Source: Nitrospirota bacterium
GTDB lineage: Bacteria > Nitrospirota > JACRHJ01
Length of the DNA stretch: 14,110 bases
Direction of reading: 5' to 3'
NCBI GenBank assembly: GCA_027328825.1
Contig: DAHWTK010000041.1
Coordinates: 1 to 14,110 of the forward strand
Program-made: the position numbers and the translations under genes
Part shown: one piece after another, positions 1 to 6,210 of the stretch
Position numbering within the stretch: position 1 is the stretch's first letter
Layout: each line of letters opens with the position of its first letter
The notes under the pieces: model-generated
The model's input: the letters and a program-made list of their open reading frames with translations, nothing else
Databases searched by the model: none
Told to the model about the DNA's origin: nothing

Positions 1-255
1 TATGACGTTTGTAAGGGGTATGGTGAAATAGGGCTGGAAGAGCGCGGTATTGAGACGGAAGTGGTTGTTATCCCAGACCTTGTCTCCGTAGCCGCCCTGG
101 ATGCCGACTGAGTAGTCGTTGGATATTATATTTTCATATCTGGTAATGGATGCGGGCGCGGAATTGTCAGGCTGGGCGGCCTCCTGCGCGCGGCCCTGAG
201 CCGGGGAAAAAGCGATTATAAAAAACAGCACGAGCAGTGTGAGATTTTTTTCCAT
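1..255 (-). CDS. Secreted, probably outer-membrane protein, N-terminal part (PagL/acyloxyacyl hydrolase-like?)
   Basis: Partial gene: 85 codons from an ATG at 253-255 stay open to the left edge. The first ~23 residues form a signal peptide (Lys-3, a hydrophobic stretch LTLLVLFFIIAF, then an Ala/Gly/Arg cleavage region near QGRAQ). The mature part has a short Pro/Ala/Asn linker, then alternating aromatic and small residues (YSVGIQGGYGDKVW, FRLNTALFQPYFTIPLTN) typical of amphipathic beta strands. The opening glycine-rich strand and the later LFQPYF strand resemble the start of acyloxyacyl hydrolase / lipid A 3-O-deacylase (PagL-type) barrels. The catalytic His-Ser region lies outside the window, so this is only a suggestion. 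It starts 21 nt after the hpnI stop and is probably the next gene of the same operon. A strong ribosome binding site is not obvious. The gene is near certain; the family assignment is weak. Confidence 0.7.
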   Translation of the reverse strand, partial: MEKNLTLLVLFFIIAFSPAQGRAQEAAQPDNSAPASITRYENIISNDYSVGIQGGYGDKVWDNNHFRLNTALFQPYFTIPLTNVI

Positions 256-276
256 CGGGAAGGAACCTGTATTATT

Positions 277-1461
277 TTAGGGTTGTTTTTTTACCATCCT
301 TCCTTCTCTGTCTATCCTGAAACTCTCGCCCTTCCATCTGACATCGCTCCCCGTGAAGCTTAGCGCCCATATGAGCGCGCCCGCTAGGTCTCTTAAAGGG
401 AGAAACCAGTAATATTTCAGCGCGCCCGGAGCCTTTATGTATTTACTTTCCAGCCATACGGCCAGGGAATTCCGAAGCGCCAGGTCCGTGCAGAAAAGGC
501 CCCAGCCAGCCGGGGAAAACCCGGAGGCCAGCAGAAAAAGCGCCGCAATCGCCGTCCCTTTGGTAAGCCCGGCGAGGAAATAGCTTGCCGGCCTGCATGC
601 GCGGTACGTCCGGCCCCACCTCAACTGATGCGTGAAGTATTCCCGGAAGCTCCCATGCCCCTGTACGCTGTCCACGACATAGCGCGAAAGAGAAAGCTTG
701 TATCCGGCCTTGTATATTTTATTCCCGAACTGGTAATCGTCCGCGAGGAAGTCCCTGAGCGCCTCAAAGGAGCCGATTCTATCGAGCGCCTCGCGCCGGG
801 CAGCCATTGTCGCGCCGAGCGCGAAGCTTATACCTTCAAGTCTCTCGGCTACCGTCACCGAGGGGAAAAAATCCGCATTTATCGAGAGCGTCTCGAAGGC
901 GGCGCCTATGCTCTCCGGATAACAACCCCGGTAAGGGCACGTGACAAGCCCGACGGACGGCTCGGAAAAGCCCTCCACGACGCGCGCGAGGTAATCCCTC
1001 CCGACCCGCATGTCGGCGTCGGCAATCAAGATTATATCATATTTGGAAAAACCATACATGGCCGCGAGGTTCGAGACCTTGCGGTTCGGTGAATCCGGCG
1101 GGCCTGTCTCAACGACAAGCAGTTCCTTTTCCGGATACCCGGATACGAGTTTTTCCGCGATTTCGTATGCCGGGTCTCTTCGCTCGGCTACGCCGAAGAT
1201 TACCTGGAAGGCGGGATAGTCCTGCTCGACAAAGCTCTTCAGATTTTCGTAGAGGGCTTCGTCCTCGCCCCTTATTGGCTTTAAGACGGTGATGGGAGGA
1301 TAGGAAGTAACGCCCCCTCCTGTCTCCCTCTTAAGATAAGAAGGGGATGGGGGAGTTATGAAAGGGTTCTTATAAAACGCCCTCAGGCACCATGCGGAGA
1401 TTATGTAATACGCGGCGGAAGAGAGCCACAGAAGAAGCAGGATGGCGAGGATGACCTGCAA
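277..1461 (-). CDS. hpnI: HpnI, hopanoid-associated glycosyltransferase (GT2, ceramide glucosyltransferase-like)
   Basis: 394 residues. An N-terminal membrane anchor (about 3-24) is followed by a cytoplasmic GT2 domain with KPIRGED at 61-67, the DAD metal/nucleotide-sugar motif at 148-150, the ADDYQ acceptor motif at 240-244 and HQLRW at 278-282 in place of the (R/Q)xxRW signature. C-terminal hydrophobic helices lie around 303-333 and 350-370. This layout is that of HpnI, which in characterised bacteria adds N-acetylglucosamine to bacteriohopanetetrol; HpnK then deacetylates the sugar and HpnJ converts it to the cyclitol ether. The start is a TTG at 1459-1461, 2 nt after the preceding stop. 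An AAGGAGG sequence inside the end of the upstream gene serves as ribosome binding site at slightly long spacing (~10 nt). hpnJ lies three genes upstream in the same run, which supports the call. No hpnK is in the window. Confidence 0.88.
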   Translation of the reverse strand: MQVILAILLLLWLSSAAYYIISAWCLRAFYKNPFITPPSPSYLKRETGGGVTSYPPITVLKPIRGEDEALYENLKSFVEQDYPAFQVIFGVAERRDPAYEIAEKLVSGYPEKELLVVETGPPDSPNRKVSNLAAMYGFSKYDIILIADADMRVGRDYLARVVEGFSEPSVGLVTCPYRGCYPESIGAAFETLSINADFFPSVTVAERLEGISFALGATMAARREALDRIGSFEALRDFLADDYQFGNKIYKAGYKLSLSRYVVDSVQGHGSFREYFTHQLRWGRTYRACRPASYFLAGLTKGTAIAALFLLASGFSPAGWGLFCTDLALRNSLAVWLESKYIKAPGALKYYWFLPLRDLAGALIWALSFTGSDVRWKGESFRIDREGRMVKKQP

Positions 1462-1463
1462 CC

Positions 1464-2198
1464 TTAGCTTGCCTCCTTGAGGAGTTTTGCCGCCTTTGCC
1501 TTGGTCAAGGCGTCGCCGGCGTCGCCCTTTTTCGCGGGGGCGGAGAGGATGTACTGGAGCTCCGTGCGGGCGTTCGCCTTCATACCGTTTTTAATATACG
1601 CCTGGGCCAGGTACAGGCGGTTCACGAGGTTCGCGGGCGCAATGTTCACAGCCTTGACGAGCAGTTCGAGGCCCTTCTTTTTGTCGCCTATCAGAGACCA
1701 TCCTGGGGCTTCGATGAGCACCTTGCCCCGGCTCCTGTATGCACCGGCCTCGTCGTATTTCGGCGCGACGCCCGATACTGTCCTGAGTTCCCTTAGCGCC
1801 TCCCTGACGTCGGAGAGCGCCTTCAGTCCTCCGACCACGTCCGCCTCATGAAGGAGCGCCATCGCCTTCCAGTAAAGCGATACGGCGTCGGAGGGGTTCT
1901 CCTTAAGCGCCGTTTTCGAGGCGGAAAGCGACCTGCCGAGGTAATCGAGCTTCAGCTTGTCGTTCTTCTCGCCCTCGCCCAGGAGATAGAACGCGCGCCC
2001 GAGCTGCTGCCATATTTCCGGGGACGGGGCGGACTTGGCAAGTATATCGAGCCTTGCCACCTGTCTGATGATTTCGTCTTTGTCCCTCGCCCTGTCGAGC
2101 GCGGAAGATATGACGCCTATCTGCGAGACCTGCGCGCCGAAAGACGTGACCGGAAAAACTGCAATAAACGCAAGAACTACCGCCGCAATTGCCTTCAT
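1464..2198 (-). CDS. Periplasmic TPR-repeat protein in hopanoid operon
   Basis: 244 residues with a clear signal peptide (MKAIAAVVLAFIAVFPVTSFGA, cleavage near residue 22). The mature protein is helical with TPR-like repeats: around 60-75 (EIWQQLGRAFYLLGEG), 85-115 (SLSASKTALKENPSDAVSLYWKAMALL) and 175-215 (GLELLVKAVNIAPANLVNRLYLAQAYIKNG). The layout is similar to the periplasmic TPR component families associated with lipid or solute transport (TatT-like), but I cannot assign it firmly. Its ATG overlaps the stop of the DUF2892 gene by 4 nt (2195-2198) and its stop is 2 nt before hpnI, so translation is probably coupled. A role as a periplasmic scaffold or lipid-handling partner for hopanoid modification is inferred from context only. 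Confidence 0.75.
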   Translation of the reverse strand: MKAIAAVVLAFIAVFPVTSFGAQVSQIGVISSALDRARDKDEIIRQVARLDILAKSAPSPEIWQQLGRAFYLLGEGEKNDKLKLDYLGRSLSASKTALKENPSDAVSLYWKAMALLHEADVVGGLKALSDVREALRELRTVSGVAPKYDEAGAYRSRGKVLIEAPGWSLIGDKKKGLELLVKAVNIAPANLVNRLYLAQAYIKNGMKANARTELQYILSAPAKKGDAGDALTKAKAAKLLKEAS

Positions 2199-2425
2199 TT
2201 GTCCCTTGCGAGCCTGGGCCTTGCGCCGAGTTTGTTCAGTATTATCGCCATCGTGCAGAACCCGGTCAGGGAGAATACGATAAGATTCAGCCCGACAAAG
2301 CAGGTGAGTATAAGCCAGTAGGGGCTTACAAAAGCGGCCAGCAGGGCAGACGCAAGCGTTATGCTCCCGCCCATCAGCCAGGTTATTCTCTCAAGATACC
2401 ATCCGTCGGTCTTTAACATATACAT
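2195..2425 (-). CDS. DUF2892 (YgaP-like) small inner-membrane protein
   Basis: 76 residues, two membrane helices (about 13-33 and 36-62) joined by a short SPYW turn, and a basic C-terminal tail (ARPRLARDK). The second helix ends NLIVFSLTGFCTMAIILNKLG, which matches the conserved 'GFC(P)' plus 'LxKLG' ending of the DUF2892 / YgaP transmembrane domain. In that family the domain is found alone or fused to rhodanese modules; its function is not known. The start ATG at 2423-2425 has an excellent GAGGAGG ribosome binding site 5 nt upstream. It lies 77 nt after hpnJ and overlaps the next gene by 4 nt. Its position between hpnJ and hpnI suggests a role at the membrane in the same pathway, but this is context only. 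Confidence 0.8.
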   Translation of the reverse strand: MYMLKTDGWYLERITWLMGGSITLASALLAAFVSPYWLILTCFVGLNLIVFSLTGFCTMAIILNKLGARPRLARDK

Positions 2426-2443
2426 AGCGACCTCCTCTTTTTT

Positions 2444-2499
2444 GTCATCCCCTTTAGGGAAATGACGGCCTTATGTTTGTCGATCCCGACCGAAGCGGG
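2444..2499 (-). repeat. Two intercistronic hairpins between hpnJ and the DUF2892 gene
   Basis: The 77-nt gap after hpnJ holds two small inverted repeats. At 2485-2499, just past the hpnJ stop, the minus strand reads CCCGC-TTCG-GTCGGG: a 5-bp stem closed by a cUUCGg tetraloop, with one bulged U. At 2444-2466 it reads GTCATTTCCC-TAAA-GGGGATGAC, a GTCAT/ATGAC outer stem and CCC/GGG inner stem with a small internal loop, followed by a run of A and then the next gene's ribosome binding site. Neither has a T-run in the direction of transcription, so they look like RNA-processing or mRNA-stability elements, or a worn dispersed repeat, rather than terminators. Confidence 0.4.
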
Positions 2500-2502
2500 C
2501 TT

Positions 2503-3930
2503 TTACGACGCTCCCTTCAGCGCCTCGCGCCTCTTGGCGATGAAGCCGTAGAACTCCTTCGCCTCGCGGTATATCCGCTTCATCTCCTCTTTATCCGAGA
2601 ATGCCTTCCTCAGCACCTTAACGACATACTTCGGGCGGTAGTAGAACTTCTTGTAAAATTTCTCCACCGCCATGAATATCTCGTCGCTCGAAATCGCGGG
2701 GTAGTTTATAACGCAGCTCTGATAGCCCTTCTCGGAGACGAGGCTCTCGGGGTTGATATACCCCTCCTTGACGCACATGTCGAAGAACTTCGTGCCGGGG
2801 TATGGAGACGCGAGCGAGACCTGTATCGTCTCCGGGTCCATTTCGCAGGCGAACTTTATCGAGCGCTCAACGGTCTCGCGGGTCTCGCCGGGAAGCCCCA
2901 GGACGAATGCCCCATGTATTATTATGCCCAGTTCCTTGCAGTTCTTCGTAAAAGTCCTGGCCTGTTCTATCGTAGTCCCCTTGCGGACGTTATTGAGTAT
3001 GGCCTGGTCGCCTGTCTCGTAGCCGACCATGATGACGCGCATCCCGCCTTCCTTCATGGCCTTCAGGGTCTCGTATTTCGCCGTGACCTTGGAGTTGCAG
3101 CCCCAGCTTATCCCGAGAGGCTTCATGAGCCCCGCTATTTCTATAGCCCTTTTCTGGTCTTCGCAGAAGTTGTCGTCGTCGAAGAACATCTCCTTCACGC
3201 CGGGGAAAGCGCTGAGCGCGTATTTCACTTCCTCGATTACGTTTTTAGGGCTTCTCGTCCTGTATGCGTTCCCGGAGTATGTCTGCGGCCAGAGGCAGTA
3301 TACGCATTTGGAGGAACAACCGCGCCCGGTATAAAAGGAGAGGTAGGGATATTGTATCCAGGGTATCTCGTATTCCCGGAAGTCGAGGTCTCGCTTGTAT
3401 ACCTCGGTCGCAAACGGGAGCGAGTCCAGGTCGTGAATAAGCTCCCTGTCCGGGTTATGGACGATTTTTGCCCCATCCCGCCAGCTGATTCCCTTTACGT
3501 CGGCCAGTCCGGCGCCCTTTGCTATCTCCGGGATGACGTAATCGAATTCCCCGCGCACGACGAAGTCCACGGAAGGCGCGGCGTTTAACGTCTCTTCCGG
3601 CAGGACGCTCGGGTGCGGCCCGACGAAACATACGAGCGCCTTCGGGTTCTGCTCTTTTATTCCGGCGGCAAAGGCGGAGTCGTTTTTAAGCGACGGCGTG
3701 CTGGTGTAGAGAACGAAGAGGCTGTAATCCCTGGCGATGTCGAGCGTTTTCTGAACGTCGAGGCCCGATGCCGGGGCGTCGAGTATGCGCGAGCCGGGCA
3801 GCATACCCGCGGGGTATGCAAGCCATGTCGGATACCAGAACGAGCGCACCTCGCGCGTGGCCTGGTAGCGTGAACCCGCGCCGCCGTCGAAATCCTCGAA
3901 GGACGGCGGGTTTAAAAATAATGTTTTCAT
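2503..3930 (-). CDS. hpnJ: HpnJ, hopanoid-associated B12-binding-type radical SAM protein
   Basis: 475 residues. The N-terminal part (1-165) is a B12-binding-like Rossmann domain, with the FVGPHPSVLPEETLN segment at 102-116 typical of this group. The radical SAM cluster motif CxxxCxxC is present at C205, C209 and C212 (RGCSSKCVYC). It is followed by the core containing FFDDDNFC and LGLPGET, and a C-terminal helical tail. Sequence and length fit HpnJ, which is needed to turn the glucosamine head group of bacteriohopanetetrol into the cyclitol ether in characterised species. The start ATG (3928-3930) overlaps the ispH stop in an ATGA, showing translational coupling. Neighbours ispH and hpnI fit a hopanoid locus. 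The alternative, a generic B12-dependent radical SAM enzyme, is less likely given hpnI in the same operon. Confidence 0.9.
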   Translation of the reverse strand: MKTLFLNPPSFEDFDGGAGSRYQATREVRSFWYPTWLAYPAGMLPGSRILDAPASGLDVQKTLDIARDYSLFVLYTSTPSLKNDSAFAAGIKEQNPKALVCFVGPHPSVLPEETLNAAPSVDFVVRGEFDYVIPEIAKGAGLADVKGISWRDGAKIVHNPDRELIHDLDSLPFATEVYKRDLDFREYEIPWIQYPYLSFYTGRGCSSKCVYCLWPQTYSGNAYRTRSPKNVIEEVKYALSAFPGVKEMFFDDDNFCEDQKRAIEIAGLMKPLGISWGCNSKVTAKYETLKAMKEGGMRVIMVGYETGDQAILNNVRKGTTIEQARTFTKNCKELGIIIHGAFVLGLPGETRETVERSIKFACEMDPETIQVSLASPYPGTKFFDMCVKEGYINPESLVSEKGYQSCVINYPAISSDEIFMAVEKFYKKFYYRPKYVVKVLRKAFSDKEEMKRIYREAKEFYGFIAKRREALKGAS

Positions 3931-4775
3931 CTGCCCTCTCCGATACGCTTGATACGCTCGATGACTCCGTCAATAAGAACATCCGGCGTGGACGCGCCCG
4001 CCGTAACACCGACCCTGCTGACGCCCGCGAACCACTTCGGGTCGAGCTCCTGAGCGTTGTCCACAAGATAGGACCTTGGCGCGACCGTCGCCGCCACTTC
4101 CTGAAGCCTTTTGGAGTTCGCGCTGTTCCTAGAGCCGACGGTGATCATTATCTCCACCTGCCTGCCCAGGTCTATGGCCGCCGTCTGGCGCTTCTCCGTG
4201 GCGTCGCAGATGGTATTGTATATTTCCGCCTGAGGATAACGCCGCTTTATTTTTTCTGCGACTTCCTCGAAGAATTTTATGTTCTGCGTCGTCTGGGACA
4301 CCAGCGCCGCCGGGCCTTCCACCTGAGGCAGGCTGTCTATCTCTTCCAGGAAACGAAAGACGTGCGTTACGTCCGGCGCGACGGCCTTTACGCCCTTAAC
4401 CTCCGCGTGGTCCTTGTCCCCCAGGAGGAATATCGTATGGCCGGACCTCGTAAGCCGCGTGATAATCCTGTCTATCTTGCTGACAAGCGGGCAGGTGGTG
4501 TCCACGACCTTCAGGCCCTTTGTCTGGGCTTTTTCGATAACTTCCGGCGCGGCCCCGTGCGCGCTTATGATGAGCGTGCCCTCGTCCACCTCGTCCACGC
4601 TGTCAACGGATTTCACGCCCCTGGCCGCCAGGTCGCTCACGACGCTGTTGTTATGCACTATTTCGTGCAGGACGAAGACCGGCGCGGCCTCCTCGGAGGC
4701 CGTCTTGTGCGCGAGGTCTATTGCTCTTTGCACGCCCATGCAGAAACCCGCGTATTCAGCCAAAAAAACTTTCAT
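3927..4775 (-). CDS. ispH: IspH, 4-hydroxy-3-methylbut-2-enyl diphosphate reductase
   Basis: 282 residues, close to the usual full length (E. coli about 316). This cytosolic iron-sulfur enzyme makes IPP and DMAPP from HMBPP in the last step of the MEP pathway. The three cluster-binding cysteines are present: C12 (GFCMGVQRA), C95 (DTTCPLVSK) and C190 (NTICDATEKRQ). The substrate-binding residues are also visible: H41 (LHEIVHNN), H73 (SAHG), H123 and E125 (DHAEVKG), Thr in SQTTQ at 160-164 and the SRNSANS loop at 215-221. The ATG at 4773-4775 has an AGGG sequence about 8 nt upstream. It is fourth-base-coupled to hpnJ (ATGA). Placing a precursor enzyme directly ahead of hopanoid genes fits, since hopanoids derive from IPP/DMAPP. 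Confidence 0.96.
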   Translation of the reverse strand: MKVFLAEYAGFCMGVQRAIDLAHKTASEEAAPVFVLHEIVHNNSVVSDLAARGVKSVDSVDEVDEGTLIISAHGAAPEVIEKAQTKGLKVVDTTCPLVSKIDRIITRLTRSGHTIFLLGDKDHAEVKGVKAVAPDVTHVFRFLEEIDSLPQVEGPAALVSQTTQNIKFFEEVAEKIKRRYPQAEIYNTICDATEKRQTAAIDLGRQVEIMITVGSRNSANSKRLQEVAATVAPRSYLVDNAQELDPKWFAGVSRVGVTAGASTPDVLIDGVIERIKRIGEGR

Positions 4776-4792
4776 AGCAAAACCCTGTAAAA

Positions 4793-4822
4793 GCAGATTC
4801 TTCGCTGCGCTCAGAATGACAG
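4793..4822. repeat. Candidate dispersed REP-like repeat copy between omp85 and ispH
   Basis: The 49-nt gap between the barrel gene and ispH contains, read on the minus strand, CTGTCATTCTGAGCGCAGC followed by GAAGAATCTGC. It is an imperfect palindrome with ATTCT/AGAAT outer arms and a GC-rich centre. From memory, sequences of the form GTCATTCTGAGCG-AGCGAAGAATC are common dispersed intergenic repeats in many environmental bacterial genomes. Only this copy is visible here, so its repeat status cannot be tested within the window. It starts 3 nt past the omp85 stop and leaves only a short leader for ispH. Confidence 0.5.
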
Positions 4823-4824
4823 TT

Positions 4825-6033
4825 TTAGAACGGAAAATCCAGCCCGACGAACGTATTTATCCCTTCCCTGCTGTAGCCGAAGTCAACCCGGCCCACGACG
4901 TTCGGCTGGACTATTGCACGAAAGCCTACGCCGGGATTTACCTGGTAGTCCTCAAGCGGCTCTTTCCTCATGGAGCTATACACGCGGCCCATGTCCACGA
5001 AGGGCGCGGCCTCCCATTCGCTCCAGACGCCGAAGAGCTTGAGTTTAAAGAGCCTTATCCTCTCCTCGGCGTTGAGCAGTATATACCCCTTGTCGTAATA
5101 GCGGTAGTCCCCGAAGCCCCGGAGCGTGTCCTCGCCGCCGATGTTACTCAGCTCGAAAAAAGGTATGTCGTGCCCGCCGGTCATCTCGAAGGCGCCCTTC
5201 AGGACGGTTACGTACCTCTTGTCGTCCGCGGAGATGAACGTCCTGCCGTTTATCCCTATCCGGGAGAACATCCTGTTGTGGGCGAAGTTCTGCCCGAGCA
5301 TACCGTAAAGGTTGGAATACCAGCCGGTTGTCGGGAATAGCTGATCGTCCCTCGTGTCGTATGAAAGCGTAAGCTGCCGCTCAATTACCGCCCCGCCGTT
5401 TATTCCCTGGAGCGTCGGGAATTTATCCTTTATGTAAGGAAGACCCTTCGCCGTGCCCCGGCGGATGGTTACCCAGTGCAGCACCTCTCCGTAAGAGAGC
5501 AGCATGTGGTGCGGCAGATAATATCCAAGGATGAACTTCGGCGCCATCTCCACGTTGGAATAGTTCGTTTCGTCATTCTCCGGGCTCCTCTCGGTCAGGC
5601 CGAAGAAGCGGTAGGTGGAGTCCCGGTAGAACGTGAACCTCCCGTATATCTTGAAGTTGCCGCCGAGTATCCTGTTGTTCCAGTATTCCCCCGTATATTC
5701 CTGGTCAACCTTCGTCGAGCGGTTTATGAATATCCTGTAGTTCTCGTCCGTAGTCGGATAGCCAAGATATCTGAAAGTAATATTGACGCCGGTATTAGCG
5801 TTGTATACGACAGACGGGGCGACAATGCCGTAGATGTAGCCGCTGTTCTCCTTCAGCAGCCATACGGGCATGATGCCGTATTCGTTTCCGCCGTTTCTGG
5901 AGGTATCGTATACCGGGAGGGGGATAAGCGAGGTATCCGCGCGCGCCGGCGGCGGGATAACCCAGCCGGACAACAATAAAGCCGCGGCAAGCGCCAGCGC
6001 CGTGGCTTTCAGGCTAAAGCCTTCCTGCTTCAA
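4825..6033 (-). CDS. Omp85/D15-type outer-membrane beta-barrel without POTRA domains
   Basis: 402 residues. Residues 1-32 form a signal peptide ending ARA, with cleavage before DTS. The rest is a beta barrel of the bacterial surface antigen (D15/Omp85) type: alternating strands from about residue 50, YDTRDDQLFP-TTGWY at 225-239 (the usual start of the conserved half), GGEDTLRGF at 299-307 containing the L6-loop (V/L)RGF motif, and a C-terminal Phe (GLDFPF) as expected for Bam-inserted barrels. No POTRA repeats precede the barrel, so it is not BamA or a typical TamA. It resembles short Omp85-family proteins of unknown function. Start: TTG at 6031-6033 with GGGGAG about 9 nt upstream; it is chosen because it gives the complete signal peptide. 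First gene of the hopanoid operon, behind a good promoter. Confidence 0.88.
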   Translation of the reverse strand: MKQEGFSLKATALALAAALLLSGWVIPPPARADTSLIPLPVYDTSRNGGNEYGIMPVWLLKENSGYIYGIVAPSVVYNANTGVNITFRYLGYPTTDENYRIFINRSTKVDQEYTGEYWNNRILGGNFKIYGRFTFYRDSTYRFFGLTERSPENDETNYSNVEMAPKFILGYYLPHHMLLSYGEVLHWVTIRRGTAKGLPYIKDKFPTLQGINGGAVIERQLTLSYDTRDDQLFPTTGWYSNLYGMLGQNFAHNRMFSRIGINGRTFISADDKRYVTVLKGAFEMTGGHDIPFFELSNIGGEDTLRGFGDYRYYDKGYILLNAEERIRLFKLKLFGVWSEWEAAPFVDMGRVYSSMRKEPLEDYQVNPGVGFRAIVQPNVVGRVDFGYSREGINTFVGLDFPF

Positions 6034-6071
6034 ACTCGACCGCTCCCCGTTTATTATTTGCCTGGATAGAC

Positions 6072-6099
6072 ATGAGGGCAGATATTATCACACCCTCAT
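6072..6099. promoter_or_regulatory. Inverted repeat bracketing the -10 box (candidate operator)
   Basis: Perfect 7-bp inverted repeat ATGAGGG (6072-6078) ... CCCTCAT (6093-6099) with a 14-bp spacer. The half-site centres are 21 bp apart, about two helical turns, as for many dimeric repressors. One arm lies in the -35/-10 spacer of the omp85 promoter and the other at the predicted transcription start, so a bound protein would block initiation. It could instead be a leader hairpin. No regulator gene is identifiable in the window. Confidence 0.4.
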
Positions 6100-6111
6100 C
6101 CCCGTTGGCAA
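6084..6111 (-). promoter_or_regulatory. Sigma70-type promoter for the omp85-ispH-hpnJ operon
   Basis: On the minus strand, -35 TTGCCA (6106-6111, five of six consensus bases) is followed by a 16-bp spacer and -10 GATAAT (6084-6089, five of six) with an extended TG one base before it (6091-6092). A start near 6077 would give a leader of roughly 44 nt before the TTG start at 6033. It is the best promoter-like sequence I found in the window, and it sits where the operon needs one. Confidence 0.5.
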
Positions 6112-6126
6112 TAGCGTTTTGCCGGG

Positions 6127-6179
6127 CCGGTATACCTGCCTCAGACAGTAAACCAGTCCCGTTGTGGCTGGCATACCGG
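6127..6179. repeat. Large stem-loop in the tpx-omp85 intergenic region
   Basis: Arms CCGGTATACCTGCC (6127-6140) and GGCTGGCATACCGG (6166-6179) pair over 14 positions with one mismatch and one G-U (or A/C on the other strand), enclosing a 25-nt loop. It lies about 50 bp upstream of the omp85 promoter and downstream of tpx. No T-run follows in the tpx direction, so it is not a standard terminator. It could be a repeat element, a protein-binding site or a 3' RNA structure of the tpx mRNA. Confidence 0.45.
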
Positions 6180-6194
6180 ATCAGGGTTGACGGC

Positions 6195-6210
6195 AGCCGG
6201 TCTGCCGGCT
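6195..6210 (-). other. Hairpin at the tpx stop codon
   Basis: Minus strand AGCCGG-CAGA-CCGGCT, a perfect 6-bp stem with a 4-nt loop; its first base is the last base of the tpx TGA stop. There is no following T-run. Together with the larger stem-loop at 6127-6179 it may protect or end the tpx transcript. Confidence 0.35.

Noticed and set aside
2473..3588. Long plus-strand open frame (371 codons) opposite hpnJ
   Set aside because: Fully antisense to HpnJ; no domain signature, and composition (Arg, Val, Leu, His rich) is typical of an antisense frame.
3768..4790. Long plus-strand open frame (340 codons) opposite ispH and the start of hpnJ
   Set aside because: The minus strand there encodes IspH and HpnJ with all catalytic cysteines. 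The plus-strand product is Arg-rich, low in recognisable domains and is a GC-driven shadow.
4414..5340. Plus-strand open frame spanning parts of ispH and omp85
   Set aside because: Covers two confirmed minus-strand genes and an intergenic repeat; no recognisable protein features.
6057..6069. 13-nt TTTGCCTGGATAG shared with 9828-9840
   Set aside because: A match of this length between two places in 14 kb is expected about once by chance; flanks do not match.
6168..6184. Minus-strand CTGATCCGGTATGCCAGC resembling the 3' half of a TPP riboswitch
   Set aside because: The 5' half (CTGAGA region) and the following GCGxAGGGA are absent and the sequence is used in a simpler stem-loop; downstream genes are not thiamine genes.
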